Positions 1 to 9,937 of a stretch of 64,000 bases of DNA are shown in pieces; the stretch's first letter is position 1, and the number at the start of each line of letters is the position of its first letter. Under the pieces are notes generated by a model, which saw nothing but the letters and a program-made list of their open reading frames with translations, did not search any database and was not told the DNA's origin. The translations under genes were made by a program, and so were the position numbers. Source of the DNA: Lolium rigidum (taxonomy: Eukaryota; Streptophyta; Magnoliopsida; Poales; Poaceae); contig NC_061508.1 in the NCBI RefSeq assembly GCF_022539505.1, forward strand, positions 346,779,484-346,843,483. The letters run 5' to 3'.

Positions 1-246
1 TTGTGAGCATTTACAGTGAATCCTTCATCAAAACTGCCTGTCAACACCTTCTGCTCCTCGTTAACATTCTTACTTATCGAAGATACTACGATACACCCCC
101 TATACTTGTGGGTCATCAGTATGCCAAATCTAATGATGCTATTTTTAACTCACAATCTAAAGCTTTTGTCTATATTGGTAGTCAGTGACCGAAAACTCTA
201 GCTATGATCTAACTACTATTTACGAATGGAAACATTCTGATTTATA

Positions 247-408
247 AAAAAAAATGAAACAGTGTCTAGGAGGAACTAGACATTTTTTTGATATAGTAGA
301 AGCGGGACTTGGCGTGACAATTCTGAAATTCGTTCCTGACAGGAATCGAACTCCGGTCGTCAGGGTGCGCCACTGCGACCCCAACCACTGGGCTAAGCCC
401 ACGTCGTC
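247..408 (-). mobile_element. Au-type SINE (tRNA-derived retroposon) with perfect 16-bp TSD
   Basis: Read on the minus strand, the element opens with a tRNA-like head. It contains an A box (TAGCCCAGTGG, about 384-394) and a B box (GAGTTCGATTCC, about 343-354), the internal RNA polymerase III promoter. It ends in a T-rich tail at 247-256. The 16-bp sequence aacattctgatttata flanks it exactly at 231-246 and 409-424, the mark of LINE-assisted retroposition. Length (162 bp), layout and body resemble the Au SINE family of grasses. The family name is from memory; the SINE call rests on the boxes and the duplication. Confidence 0.85.
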
Positions 409-424
409 AACATTCTGATTTATA

Positions 425-2758
425 TCTTGAGTAGCTATTTCCTCACAAAAATAGCACGTTAAATTAATTGGTTAATGACCAGGTTATGCTCGATCTTCCT
501 TTTTCCTAAAAGAAAAAAACTATATAACTATGACTATTGGTTGTTACATTTCTCGGTAAAATACAATACTCCTGCACCTTTGGTCAAAGAAATCGCCGGT
601 TCCAAAATTGACAGAGGCACCGTCAATGATCAGCACTAGTCAAAGAGGGGTCGTTTGCAACACCAAATATTGAATCCCACTACCCCATTATCTGCGCCCC
701 CCCCCCCCCATGCTCATGATTTTTCTTTGAACTAAAGCCATGGCAGCTCTTTATTTGTGTGACTTTAGTTGGTTCTGCCCCCCTCATACTAAGATTGCCC
801 CCCTTATATTTTATTCCTGGCTCCGTCCCTGCCCATTATACTTTGTTTTGTAAGCATTTCAACAAAAGAAAAAAGTATATTTATTTTTGAGTTCATTGCT
901 CCAAACTTATTGGCCAGAACCAAGGAACTAGTGTCCTTGGCTCTCTTTATGGGCAAAGCGGTAATCATTGTACCTCCCATGCCCCAACTTAACGGCTGAT
1001 GGTGAAACCCTTCATCAACACGTACACTGTAGCATTGATGATGGAAAATGACACACATAATCGAACTGTTTCCACTATTAATTAGCATGACAGTGTCTGA
1101 ACACAGGAAATACCTAACTTTTTGGCCCATCAATTCGGAAGCTATACTGGATCTTAAGCAATGGAAATGACATTATTTTCTGTACTAAATCTTAACCAAT
1201 GGAAATTACAGTATTTTCTGACGTAAAGGTGATGTCAAGATTAATTAGGCGCCAAATTTGTGACAGTGTGAAGTTTTTGTACCTCAGCAGAAACAATGAG
1301 GTAATTAAGCTGGTGCTAAGAATCAGAAAGGGACAGATAAAGTGAATTCTCTAGTTGCTATCTGAAAGTGAAGTGCCCTGTGTAGAGGGCAATCTAGGCA
1401 GTAATGAATGTAGCAGTAGTAAATTTGAACAGTGTACACCTGTACACTGATGTTGTATTCTACACTCTACATGTAGCAACGAGCTTCCAGCTTGTTCCAG
1501 CTAGAGACTACAGGTTGATCCTTAACATATGCTAATTGCAATGACTACAGGTTGATCCTTAATTTCAAGGAACATTTCACCCGCAAGTGGAGAAGAAGAG
1601 CCTTATTTGGTCCAATGGTTGTTATGTTTTTTACGCTCCCAAAACAGAGTTAAGTCCATTATGCCAAATGCACTTTTGACCTTGGGTGCATATGCTTCTG
1701 CTGCTGAAAAAGTCATTTTCAATAGAAAAATCCTGAACAAAAATTCCGCGTGTATATATCAACATTCTACGTGCGTATGCTAAGTTTCGCGCGAAATCGA
1801 TATTTTTTGTGGCCTTTGTAAAAAAAGATAAAAGAAATGTCTTGTGGAGAGCTTTTTTTTAGCACCAAATTTTATCTTTTTACACATGACACAAAATATA
1901 TCGGTTTTCCATGAAACGACTTTGTGAACGCACGGAACATCAAAATGTTTTTTATCAGAATTTTTTAACATTTCATAATATGTTTAAAATTTATCTTGAA
2001 AACTAGACGCATATGCTCCCGTGTGCAAAAACACCATGTCCGTAAATTCTGGTACTACAATACATGGTGTTAGGCTCAGTTGCTCGGGTTATTGGTTGAT
2101 GAAAAAAGTTGTGTTGAACTCAAGTTATGACATGTAGTGAACTAGTCCGTGAACTGTAGCCACTAAAAAACATGGGAAATTTTGGTTAGCCAATCGACAA
2201 AAGGTGCAAAAATTGGTTAAGATAGACAAGACCAAAAGTTCCCGCATAACGCCTTATGAGTTGCGAAAAAAATCCTAACATACTTGAACACAGAGATACA
2301 ATATATATGTTATTACCATGCAAACACATACTTGACTCTCAAATCGAGAAACAGAAAGTTGTCAAATCATGTTACGAATAGCTTTTTCCGTGTAAAGGGG
2401 GCTTTTGCTCCAACTTGCCCTTGGTATCGCCGGCAAGTGCCTCCGGGTAAAGCCCCCAAGTGGTTGCTGGCAGCGGGCTTTCTCCTTTTGTGGTGGAGCT
2501 TTATATCGCGCTACTCTTGCAACAATTGGAGCATCGTAGTCATACTTGGTCGGCTCTGCTTGGTGTGGTGACGCTGCGGCAAGGTCGGAGGCATGTTGCA
2601 TGCTGCATGCTGCATCTTCTTTTCCAGTACCAGCGCTAAAATTGCGCCGATTTCGTACCTTCTGCAGTAACACTCAGCTGTGCTTCTTCGTGTGCGGCTT
2701 CACAAAGTTGACGGCATTTAATCCTCTAGGCGAGGTCTTGCATTTACCATGCCATGAA
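425..2758. other. Intergenic DNA without a recognisable gene
   Basis: No convincing coding region is seen; open frames are short and lack family resemblance. Visible details are a C-homopolymer near 698-709 and a direct repeat of gactacaggttgatcctta (about 1507 and 1543). A possible decayed element lies at about 1664-2036. Its ends share gcatatgc-type motifs in inverted orientation (gggtgcatatgcttc on the left, gagcatatgc-like on the right), but no target duplication was found. Confidence 0.5.
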
Positions 2759-2843
2759 GATATGCCTCCTAACCGAGTTGATGATGGCGGAATGGCCTCC
2801 GAGATGCCACACCGGCATCATCAACTCGGTTAGGAGGCATATC
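2759..2843. repeat. Perfect 28-bp inverted repeat with 29-nt loop
   Basis: The arm at 2759-2786 is exactly the reverse complement of the arm at 2816-2843. The spacer is GC-rich and unrelated to the arms. The right arm ends 2 bp before the AAAGT target duplication of the copia element, so the copia inserted immediately next to the fold-back. No mismatch in 28 bp suggests recent origin or conservation. It is too short to classify as a MITE, and its function is unknown. Confidence 0.9.
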
Positions 2844-2850
2844 TGAAAGT

Positions 2851-2995
2851 TGTTAAATGTAATAGGGTTATAGTTTTTGTATTGTATACAATACGGATAC
2901 CTCTCTTTGTACAAGACAATACCGGCCCTTGTGCCTCATATATAAACACGTAACCCGTATGGACTCAAGTACAGTTCAATCCATTATCGCTAATA
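2851..2995 (+). repeat. Copia 5' LTR (145 bp)
   Basis: Starts tgttaaatg and ends gctaata, directly followed by the primer-binding site. It contains a TATA-like tatataaac (about 2939-2947) shared with the 3' LTR. Such short LTRs fit the Ale/Hopscotch size class of plant copia elements. Confidence 0.9.
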
Positions 2996-3007
2996 TGGTA
3001 TCATAGC
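2996..3007 (+). promoter_or_regulatory. Copia primer-binding site
   Basis: tggtatcatagc follows the LTR without spacing and matches the 3' end complement of plant initiator-Met tRNA with one mismatch. It would prime minus-strand DNA synthesis. Confidence 0.8.
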
Positions 3008-3318
3008 GACTCTTCCTATGACCTAGCTGCCGCCGCCTCTCTTCAGCCACCGCCGCCGTATAGCATCTACATCGCCACCGCCGCTGAGTTCATCTCTGCC
3101 GCCGCCGCCACACACAGACAACCAAAACAACCACACAACCAACAAACCAAAAACCCCGATCCCGACAAACCAAAAACCCCGATCCCGAGCTGCTGTTGTT
3201 TCAAGCCATCGCGATCGCCAGAAACCCCCGATCCCGAGCTGCTGCTTCACCGAGCCGCCGCGATCGCCAGATTCTCCACCGTTGCTGAAGCCATCGCCGC
3301 CGGATACCACATAAAATC

Positions 3319-3776
3319 ATGAGTTCTTTGTCGTCAACCTTAGCTCTAGCCGCTTCCTGGGCACCCCACCGTCACAACCCCTCACAAGGAGCAACTTCCT
3401 GCTATGGCAAGCCCTGACTGTTCCAGCGTTCCGAGGCGCCAATGTCATGGGCCTGCTCGATGGTTCCGATTGTGCACCTGCCAAGAACGTTGAAGTAGAG
3501 GACTCTGATGGGAAGAAGGTGCAGGTGGAAAACCCTGCATACTTGGCTTGGATAGCCTGAGATCAGTAGGTGCTGCGTTTCTTTCTGAATTTGCGGTCGC
3601 CGGAGATTCTATCTCATGTCCTCGGCATGGACACTACAACCACGACATGGGCTGCTGTCAACGCTATGTTCAAAACAGCACCCTGTACCAAGGCATAACA
3701 CCTACGGGAAAAGCTCAATGACACTAAGAAACTTGCCATGACAGCGGATCAATACTGCACCAAGATGAAGGGCTTT
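3319..3776 (+). pseudogene. Copia gag, first part (degenerate)
   Basis: Translation from the ATG at 3319 gives a copia-type Gag N-terminus with the recognisable stretches FRGANVMGLLDGS and PAYLAWIA. In-frame stops follow (near 3557-3572) and frameshifts begin after that. The reading is cut at 3776 by the solo LTR and resumes at 6166 with [20 protein letters not shown]. Gag forms the virus-like particle in the cytoplasm. Here it cannot be made intact. Confidence 0.75.
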
Positions 3777-6160
3777 TGAAAGTGCATGGAGCCCCCATAT
3801 GTGGTTTTGGTAATTAATGACAATCCCTATGGACTAATGTTTGCATTGAGTTATATTTGTAGGAGTTGTCCATAGGCAATTCTTGAACCATATGTTGGCT
3901 TCAAGGTTGCAATAAGAAGAATTTGATGAAGGATATCAAGTGTCAAGTATGTCTTGAAGATGAAGATGGAGTGAGCCCTCAAGTTACTTCAAGACATCAA
4001 CATGATGAAGAATGAAGAAATGAAGTGCAAGTTCAAGATGAGCCATCTCTAAGAGACCATTTGCTTGAATCTTGCCATCCATATGGTGACCATGGATATG
4101 TGAAGATGTGCCGAAGAAGAAGCTCTCCCATGGTGGATTATGGGGGAGCAATCCACAAGACTTCATCAAGCAAGCACAATCAAGAAAGGCGTTTCATCTT
4201 GTTGTGATCAAGATCGTCTTCATCGAGCTCAAGAGGAACGCGCAAGGTTAAGGTTTGCTCTTGATAGGGTTTCTTTCTCACCGGTCTCATAGTGTAGTTG
4301 GAGACCGGTTTATAGTTTAGTTGCCGTACTATCAAGAGGGCTCTCGAGTGAGTAACTCGATCGTATCGTTCGGAGAGAGCTCAAACCTTTGCATCCTTGC
4401 ATCATCTTTCTTGGTTGTTATTTGGATCTTATCCATGTGATGTTTTGAAGCTTGTGCTTATTCTCATGACAAGCTCTAGTTCATCGAAAACGGATTTTGC
4501 ATAGATCTCTTATTGCGTTTTCGAGTTTGGTGATTTTCTCGGTTTATCATGTTGAGGTGTTGCACCTCTAAAATTAATAGAAAATCACCCCCAACTAGTT
4601 TCCATATTTTCACTTTTTGTTGGGTAGCTCTTGTCGTCCTCTTTCCAACAAAATTGGTTTCGTCTTGATCTGAGTTTCCAAACTCTAGATATTGTATTTT
4701 GAAGTTTGTCTTCTATTTGATTTAAAGAAAAAGATATAGAGGAGGCAGCCGGCACTACCGCCCTTGGTGGGCCGGCAGTACCGCTCGGCCCACTCCGGCA
4801 CTCGCCGGCTCCCGCGCGCTGCTCTGCTGGGCCGCGCTGGCCGGCACCTCCGGCCCGTCCCCAGCGGCACTGCCGGGCCGGCCCAGCTTCGCGCCAGCCG
4901 CTGCGCCGCTCGCCCGCCCAGTCGCGCGCCTGCTCGCTCGCTCCCGCGCGCTTGCTCGCTCGCGCGCCGCTCGCTCGCCAGCCGCGCTGCCTTCGCTCGC
5001 GTGCGTGCCCGCACCTTTTTTCCCTGCTAGCGGCACTGCCGGCCTTAGCAGGCCGGAACTGCCGGGCTTTCCCTGGACGAGCCCAACGGGCAGAAATCCT
5101 GCAGCCCCTTTAAATAGTCTTCTTCCTCCTCTCGTTTTTTGGCTGCTTGACACACTTTTTGCTCTCCTCCATTGCTAGTTTTTGAGAGCTCCCTCTACCC
5201 CAAATCCCTCCAATGATTCTTGAACCTTTTTAAGGGAAAAGGAAGAGGAGATCTAGATCTACAATTCTACCTATCAAATCCATCTCTTTGTGAGTGGAAC
5301 TCTCTAGATCTGGATCTTGGTGTTCTTGGTGAATCCCTTTGTTCTTCCTCTCTTATTCCCCCAATAGCTTTTGTAGCTTTGTTGGAATTTGAGAGAGAAG
5401 GACTTGAGCATCTTTGTGGTGTTCTTGCCATTGCATTTGGTGCATCGGTTTGAGTTCTCCACGGTGATTCGTGGAGGTGAAAGCAAGAAGGTTGTTACTC
5501 TTGGGTTCTTGGAACCCTAGACGGATTCTAGACCTTTGTGGTGATTTGTTGGGAGCCTCCAATTAAGTTGTGGATGTGTGCCCCAACCTTTGTGTAAGGC
5601 CCGGTTTCCGCCTCGAAGGAAATCCCTTAGTGGAACCGTGACCTAGGCCTTTGTGGCGAGGGTCACCGGAGATTTAGGTGAGGCGCCTTCGTGGCGCTCG
5701 GTGTGTGGTGTGAGTACCGCATCTTGGGGTGAGGCCTTTGTGGCGTTGGTGTGCATCGAGCAACCACACCTCAAGGTGAGCCTCTTGTGGCGTTCGGGAG
5801 CACTAAGCCACCGCACCTCTCCACCGGAGATTAGCACTCGCAAGAGTGTGAACTCCGGGATAAATCATCGTCTCCCGCGTGCCTCGGTTATCTCTATACC
5901 CGAGCTCTTTACTTATGCACCTTACCTTGTGATAGCCATTGTGCTTGAAGTTTATATATCTTGCTATCACATAGTTGCTTGTATTGCTTAGCATAAGTTT
6001 ATATATCTTGCTATCACATAGTTGCTTGTATTGCTTAGAATAAGTTGTTGGTGCACATAGGTGAACCATAGTATATAGGCTTTGGGCTTGACAAAGTAAA
6101 CGCTAGTTTTATTCCGCATTTGTTAAGCCCATCTCGTAAAAGTTTTAAATCGTCCTTTCA
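3777..6160 (+). mobile_element. Solo LTR (2384 bp) inserted in copia gag, TSD GCTTT
   Basis: Begins TGAAAG and ends CTTTCA, a perfect 6-bp terminal inversion. The 5-bp duplication GCTTT flanks it at 3772-3776 and 6161-6165. Removing the insert and one GCTTT rejoins the copia gag reading. No internal domain, primer site or second LTR is present, so this is what LTR-LTR recombination leaves. Orientation is assumed from the opening gtgcatggagcccccatatg, which looks like a grass LTR start. A GC-rich tract at 4740-5150 and a 47-bp tandem duplication (5948-6041) are inside. Open frames in it are not genes. Confidence 0.85.
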
Positions 6161-6165
6161 GCTTT

Positions 6166-6545
6166 GCGTCCGAACTTTCAGCTCTTGGAAAACCTGTTGG
6201 AGATGATGAGCTACTAGGATATCTTCTGCATGGTCTGGACAAAGTGGAATACAATTCCCTCATTACCTCGGTCCATGGAAATTCGAGCACCACCATTGAT
6301 GACTTCTATGAGCAACTCTGCGGATATGGTATGCGCAACGGCGTTGAAGAGAATGGTATTTTTGTCTCCTCTGCAAACCTTGCTCGCCGTGGCTATGTGC
6401 CACCACGTGGCCGCACTCCTCCTCCTTCTCGTGGTTACTCGCCTCCCTCTCGTGGTGGTGGCGGTGATCGTTACCGAGACTATCGTGGAGGTGGTGGTGG
6501 TGACGACCGCTACCGTGAGCGTGATGATGACCGCTACCGTGACAC
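6166..6545 (+). pseudogene. Copia gag, second part with RGG/RYRD-rich tail
   Basis: Continues the gag reading after the solo LTR with [20 protein letters not shown], followed by a C-terminal Gag region rich in RGG and DDRYR repeats (about 6409-6543) that would bind RNA. The CCHC zinc knuckle normally found downstream is absent. The frame runs directly into the reverse transcriptase reading, so a deletion joined Gag to RT. Confidence 0.8.
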
Positions 6546-7992
6546 AGAAAAAGAGTATGATGCTCTAATTGAAAACAAAATTTGGCATCTTGTTCCTCCT
6601 AACAGAAGCATAAATTTAATTGATTGCAAGTGGGTATATCGTATAAAGAAGAAAGCAGATGGAACTATTAACATATATAAAGCAAGATTAGTTGCAAAAA
6701 GATTCAAGCAAAGATATGACATTGATTATGGGGATACTTTTAGTCCTGTGGTTAAAATTGCTACCATCAGAACTGTTCTATCAATTTCTGTGTCTCGTGG
6801 ATGGAGCCTACGGCAGCTAGATGTCAAGAACACGTTTCTTCATGGTGTTCTGGAAGAGGAAGTCTAATGCGACAACCTCCAGGTTTTGAGAATTCTCACG
6901 CTCCGCACTATATTTGCAAACTTGACAAGGCATTGTATGGACTGAAACAGGCACCTCGAGCATGGTATTCTAGACTCAGTGCTAAGTTGAGTGATCTTGG
7001 TTTTCTTCCTTCCAAGGCCGATACTTCATTGTTTCTCTATAACAGGTCAGGTATCATTATCTATGTGTTGATCTATGTTGATGATATTATAGTAACAAGT
7101 TCTTCTGATGATGCCATTGATATTCTGCTTCGAGATCTCAATAAGAATTTTGTCATTAAAGATTTATGAGATTTACACTACTTTCTTGGCATTGAAGTCA
7201 AGAAGGTGAACAATGGATTGGTTCTGACACAGGAAAAGTATGCTACTAATTTACTGCCAAAGGTTGGCATGCACGACTGTAAGGCTGCACCTACACCTTT
7301 GTCATCTACAGAACAATCGTCTCTTCATGATGGTCTACCTTTGGGGCCTGAAGATAGCACTCAGTATCGTAGTATTGTTGGAGGATTACAGTATTTGACA
7401 TTGACACGTCCATATTTGTCTTATTTTGTTAACAAAGTCTATCAGTTTCTTCATGCTTCTACTACAGAACATTGGTCTGTTGTGAAACGTAGTCTTAGAT
7501 ATATACAAGACACCTCAAGGACTAGAATCACAGTTGTTAAGTCCTCATCTATCCTCCTCAGTGCTTTCTCTGATGCAGATTGGGCAGGTTCTATTGATGA
7601 TAGACGTCTACTGGTGGTTTTGCTATATTTGTTGGACCAAATCTGGTGTCTTGAGTGCCAGAAAACAAGATACGGTATGAAGATCTAGTTCTGAGGCTGA
7701 ATGCAAAGCTTTTGCAAATGCAACAGCAGAATTAATTTGGGTTGAGGCTCTTCTTGGTAAACTTGGTGTTAGGTTGAAGCAAAAACCATGTTTATGGTGT
7801 GACAATCTAGGTGCTACTTATCTGTCTGCAAATCCAGTATTTCATGCTCGTACCAAGCATATTGAGATAGACTTTCACTTTGTCAGAGAAAAAGTTGCTA
7901 AAAACCTTCTGGATATCAGATTTGTCTCAAGCAAAGATCAAGTTGCAGATGGTTTCACAAAGGCTCTTCGGATGAGTTTAAGCGTAATCTAA
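6546..7992 (+). pseudogene. Copia reverse transcriptase and RNase H (broken)
   Basis: RT-specific stretches appear in order: [44 protein letters not shown] and the catalytic YVDDI (about 7073-7087). [18 protein letters not shown] and the RNase H end SSEAECKAF through [11 protein letters not shown] follow. Disruptions are a one-base loss after LEEEV (6867), a Gly-to-stop change in the KDLGDLHYFLG region (7167), and frameshifts near 7605-7690. Protease and integrase are absent. Some one-base changes could be consensus errors, but the domain deletion is real. Confidence 0.88.
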
Positions 7993-8010
7993 ACATTTCT
8001 AAAGTTTAGA

Positions 8011-8172
8011 TTAAGGGGGAGTGTTAAATGCAATAGGGTTTATAATAGTTTCCGTATTGTATACAATATGGATACCTCTCTTTGTACAAGACAATACCGA
8101 CCCTTGTGTCCCATATATAAACACGTAATCCATATGGACTTAAGTACGGTTCAAAATCCATTGTGGCTAATA
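8011..8172 (+). repeat. Copia polypurine tract and 3' LTR
   Basis: The polypurine tract ttaagggggag (8011-8021) would prime plus-strand synthesis and abuts the 3' LTR (8022-8172, 151 bp). The LTR starts tgttaaatg and ends gctaata, followed by the AAAGT duplication. Confidence 0.9.
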
Positions 8173-8229
8173 AAAGTGACATGCAATGACCAAAAAAAAT
8201 TCTTCATATTTTCCGATAGCACTGAGCGT

Positions 8230-8645
8230 CACTACGGGAGAACCGACGTGTGCCGACGGCCAGACTATGTGCCGACGGCCAAATGTCGGGGCCGTCGGCA
8301 CAGAGGCCTCCAGCTACCGGCGACGAAGCTCACCGTCGGCACAGCATGGCCGTCGGCACAACACACGGTACACCGACGGCCACCCTCGGCGCAACCGCGG
8401 CCGGTCGGCACGCCTAGGTGGAGCCCGAAGGTCACCGTCGGCACATCTCGCAACCGTCGGTACACCGTCCGACAGGAGGGCCCAGCCGTCAACCGGTCAC
8501 GGCACCGTCGTCGTACCGTGCCGACCGGTAGCTCACGGCACAACGGCGGCCGTCGGCACAGCCGACCGACCGCTGGGTCCTCCTTCTTCAGTGCCGACGG
8601 TGACCCACGGCACAACGGCGGCCGTCGGCACAGCCAATTATGCAC
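8230..8645 (+). repeat. CACTA left terminal and subterminal repeat region
   Basis: After the CACTACGGG terminus, the 10-mer gtgccgacgg and its complement ccgtcggcac recur many times over 400 bp in both orientations, several as near-palindromes. In En/Spm-type elements such arrays bind the TNPA/TNP1 protein that pairs the ends for excision. The open frames here are by-products of the repeats. Confidence 0.88.
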
Positions 8646-8807
8646 ATTTTTTGGTTATTACCCATATAATTATTAATCCATATCATTTTTTTTGTTTATT
8701 TATTTCTCATCGCTATTTTGGCGAACCCTTTGCGAGAAACCTATATATATGTAAAGGGCGGTATAGAACCCCTTCGCCGTAAATCGAACCTCGGAGGGGG
8801 TGAATGG

Positions 8808-9045
8808 CCCACACACGATACAAAATACTTAAGACCCACACACGATACAAAATACTTAAATAACTAGACTCACACACATACCAAAGCGCTTACAGAACTA
8901 GACCCACACACGAACCGAAACAGTTAAAGAACTACACCCACACAGAGGAAGCAAAACACTTAAAGAAACTACACCCACACACAAACCAAAGCTTTTAAAG
9001 AACTACACCCACACACGAACAAAGCACTTAACACTGGGTCGACAC
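8808..9045. repeat. Short tandem repeats, about 34-bp unit
   Basis: Seven or eight diverged units of the form ccacacacgaaccaaagc plus acttaaagaacta lie directly downstream (3' side) of the minus-strand AP2-type gene. They occupy the position of its 3' untranslated region and are inside the CACTA unit. Homology among units is clear by eye; function is unknown. Confidence 0.8.
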
Positions 9046-9134
9046 ACACATATTAATCAGAGAAGTCGAAATCTTCATCCTCGCTGGGGGTGTCCTTCGA
9101 AGCGGTGGTTGTGAGGTTCCACAACCACCGTTCA

Positions 9135-9620
9135 TCATTCTCCCCCATGTCGACGCCTCTCCTTTGGCGTACTCGCTTCAACCTCGGCCTTCCTCTCGCC
9201 GCTTCCCGCCCTCCTCTCTCTCCTGTACGTCTGCTTCTCCTTCCAGAATGCGCGCGTTGCCTCGACGTCTCCGGGATGGTCTCTGCGCCACTGTGCCATG
9301 AACTGCTCGTCCGCCTCGGTGGTATCAATCCACCGCTGGCCAGCCCTATACCGCCGCGCTTCACCCTGTGAGCGAAGTAGTGGCTCAGTAGAGAGACTCT
9401 GAGCTTCCGTCAGAGACCTGACCTCCGGGAAGTTCATTTCGTGGCGCGGCCGGCCAAACCTCCAAGCCGCAACGTCGTATGCGCGGGCAGCAGCCTCCTT
9501 CGTGTAGAAGGTGCCGAGCCACACACGCGTACCACCGGCGGTGATTTCAGCCGCGAAATGTCCCGCAGGCCGCGTGCGAACACCGATGAAGCCCGTGTTG
9601 CTACGGCGACGAGGAGCCAT
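9135..9620 (-). CDS. AP2/ERF-domain protein carried inside the CACTA transposon
   Basis: The ATG at 9620 opens a 161-codon frame. Residues about 8-66 form an AP2/ERF DNA-binding domain: [37 protein letters not shown] and the closing NFPE. A basic, Arg/Lys-rich C-terminal half follows ([20 protein letters not shown], then [12 protein letters not shown]). The frame stops at 9135, but another frame continues with an acidic tail (TPSEDEDFDFSD) to a stop at 9053. A single frameshift near 9150-9190 has therefore probably cut the original C-terminus; consensus error is possible. A TATA box lies about 100 bp upstream and nine E2F-type motifs lie beyond it. AP2/ERF proteins are nuclear transcription factors. 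Which genes this one controls is unknown. Similar short AP2-like proteins are numerous in grasses (from memory). Orientation is opposite to the transposase genes, as expected for captured DNA. Confidence 0.82.
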   Translation of the reverse strand: MAPRRRSNTGFIGVRTRPAGHFAAEITAGGTRVWLGTFYTKEAAARAYDVAAWRFGRPRHEMNFPEVRSLTEAQSLSTEPLLRSQGEARRYRAGQRWIDTTEADEQFMAQWRRDHPGDVEATRAFWKEKQTYRRERRAGSGERKAEVEASTPKERRRHGGE

Positions 9621-9720
9621 CTCAGCGGCAGCTCAGCTCGGAGGATTTTGTGGTTCTATTGGATGAGAGAAGTGATGAAGGGAGAAATGTTGCTGGTGCT
9701 TGTTAGTGGAGAAGCCATGG

Positions 9721-9730
9721 CTATATATAG
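9721..9730 (-). promoter_or_regulatory. TATA box of the AP2/ERF-type gene
   Basis: ctatatatag (nearly palindromic) lies about 100 bp upstream of the ATG at 9620 on the minus strand, suitable for a plant core promoter with a short leader. It sits between the coding region and the GCGGGAAA cluster. Confidence 0.65.
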
Positions 9731-9750
9731 GCCGACGAGGGGCTGAAACG

Positions 9751-9922
9751 GCGGGAAAACATGGCGGGGAGAATGGGCGGGAAAGGGTGGGCGGGAAAAA
9801 AGGGCGGGAGAGAAGCAGCGGGAAAGGGTGGGCGGGAAAAAAGGGCGGGAGAGAAGGAGCGGGAAAGGGGGGGCGGGAAAAAAGGGCGGGAGAGAAGCAG
9901 CGGGAAAAGGGTGGGCGGGAAA
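9751..9922 (-). promoter_or_regulatory. Cluster of nine E2F-type motifs (TTTCCCGC)
   Basis: On the plus strand, exact GCGGGAAA occurs at 9751, 9777, 9791, 9818, 9832, 9859, 9873, 9900 and 9915. On the gene strand this is TTTCCCGC, matching the E2F consensus TTTSSCGC. Spacing alternates about 14 and 27 bp, because a roughly 41-bp unit carrying two sites is tandemly repeated. The cluster starts about 20 bp beyond the TATA box, at promoter distance. E2F/DP factors drive S-phase transcription in plants; binding here is inferred. Confidence 0.7.
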
Positions 9923-9937
9923 AAAGGGCAGGAGAGA

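Larger units (their letters stand above)
2851..8172 (+). mobile_element. Ty1-copia LTR retrotransposon, internally deleted, TSD AAAGT
   Basis: The element has related LTRs at 2851-2995 and 8022-8172 and a primer-binding site at 2996-3007 (tggtatcatagc) resembling the initiator-Met tRNA complement. A purine tract (taagggggag) immediately precedes the 3' LTR. Flanks are a perfect 5-bp duplication AAAGT (2846-2850 and 8173-8177). Both LTRs start TG and end TA instead of the usual CA. They differ at roughly one base in ten, so the insertion is old. Inside, gag is followed directly by reverse transcriptase and RNase H; protease and integrase are missing. A 2.4-kb solo LTR interrupts gag. It is non-autonomous and dead. 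Confidence 0.92.

Noticed and set aside
320..408. tRNA-like sequence on the minus strand
   Set aside because: The A and B boxes belong to the head of a SINE with its own tail and target duplication; there is no closed cloverleaf acceptor stem as in a tRNA gene.
1664..2036. Possible transposon with gcatatgc-containing inverted ends
   Set aside because: End similarity is short and no target-site duplication could be found, so it is only mentioned in the intergenic entry.
4685..5153. Ala/Arg-rich frames in the solo LTR
   Set aside because: GC-rich LTR sequence open in both directions, inside a delimited solo LTR; no gene family recognised.
8186..8782. Frames of about 200 codons in the CACTA left end
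   Set aside because: Produced by repeated gtgccgacgg subterminal motifs; the same motif generates frames at the right end.
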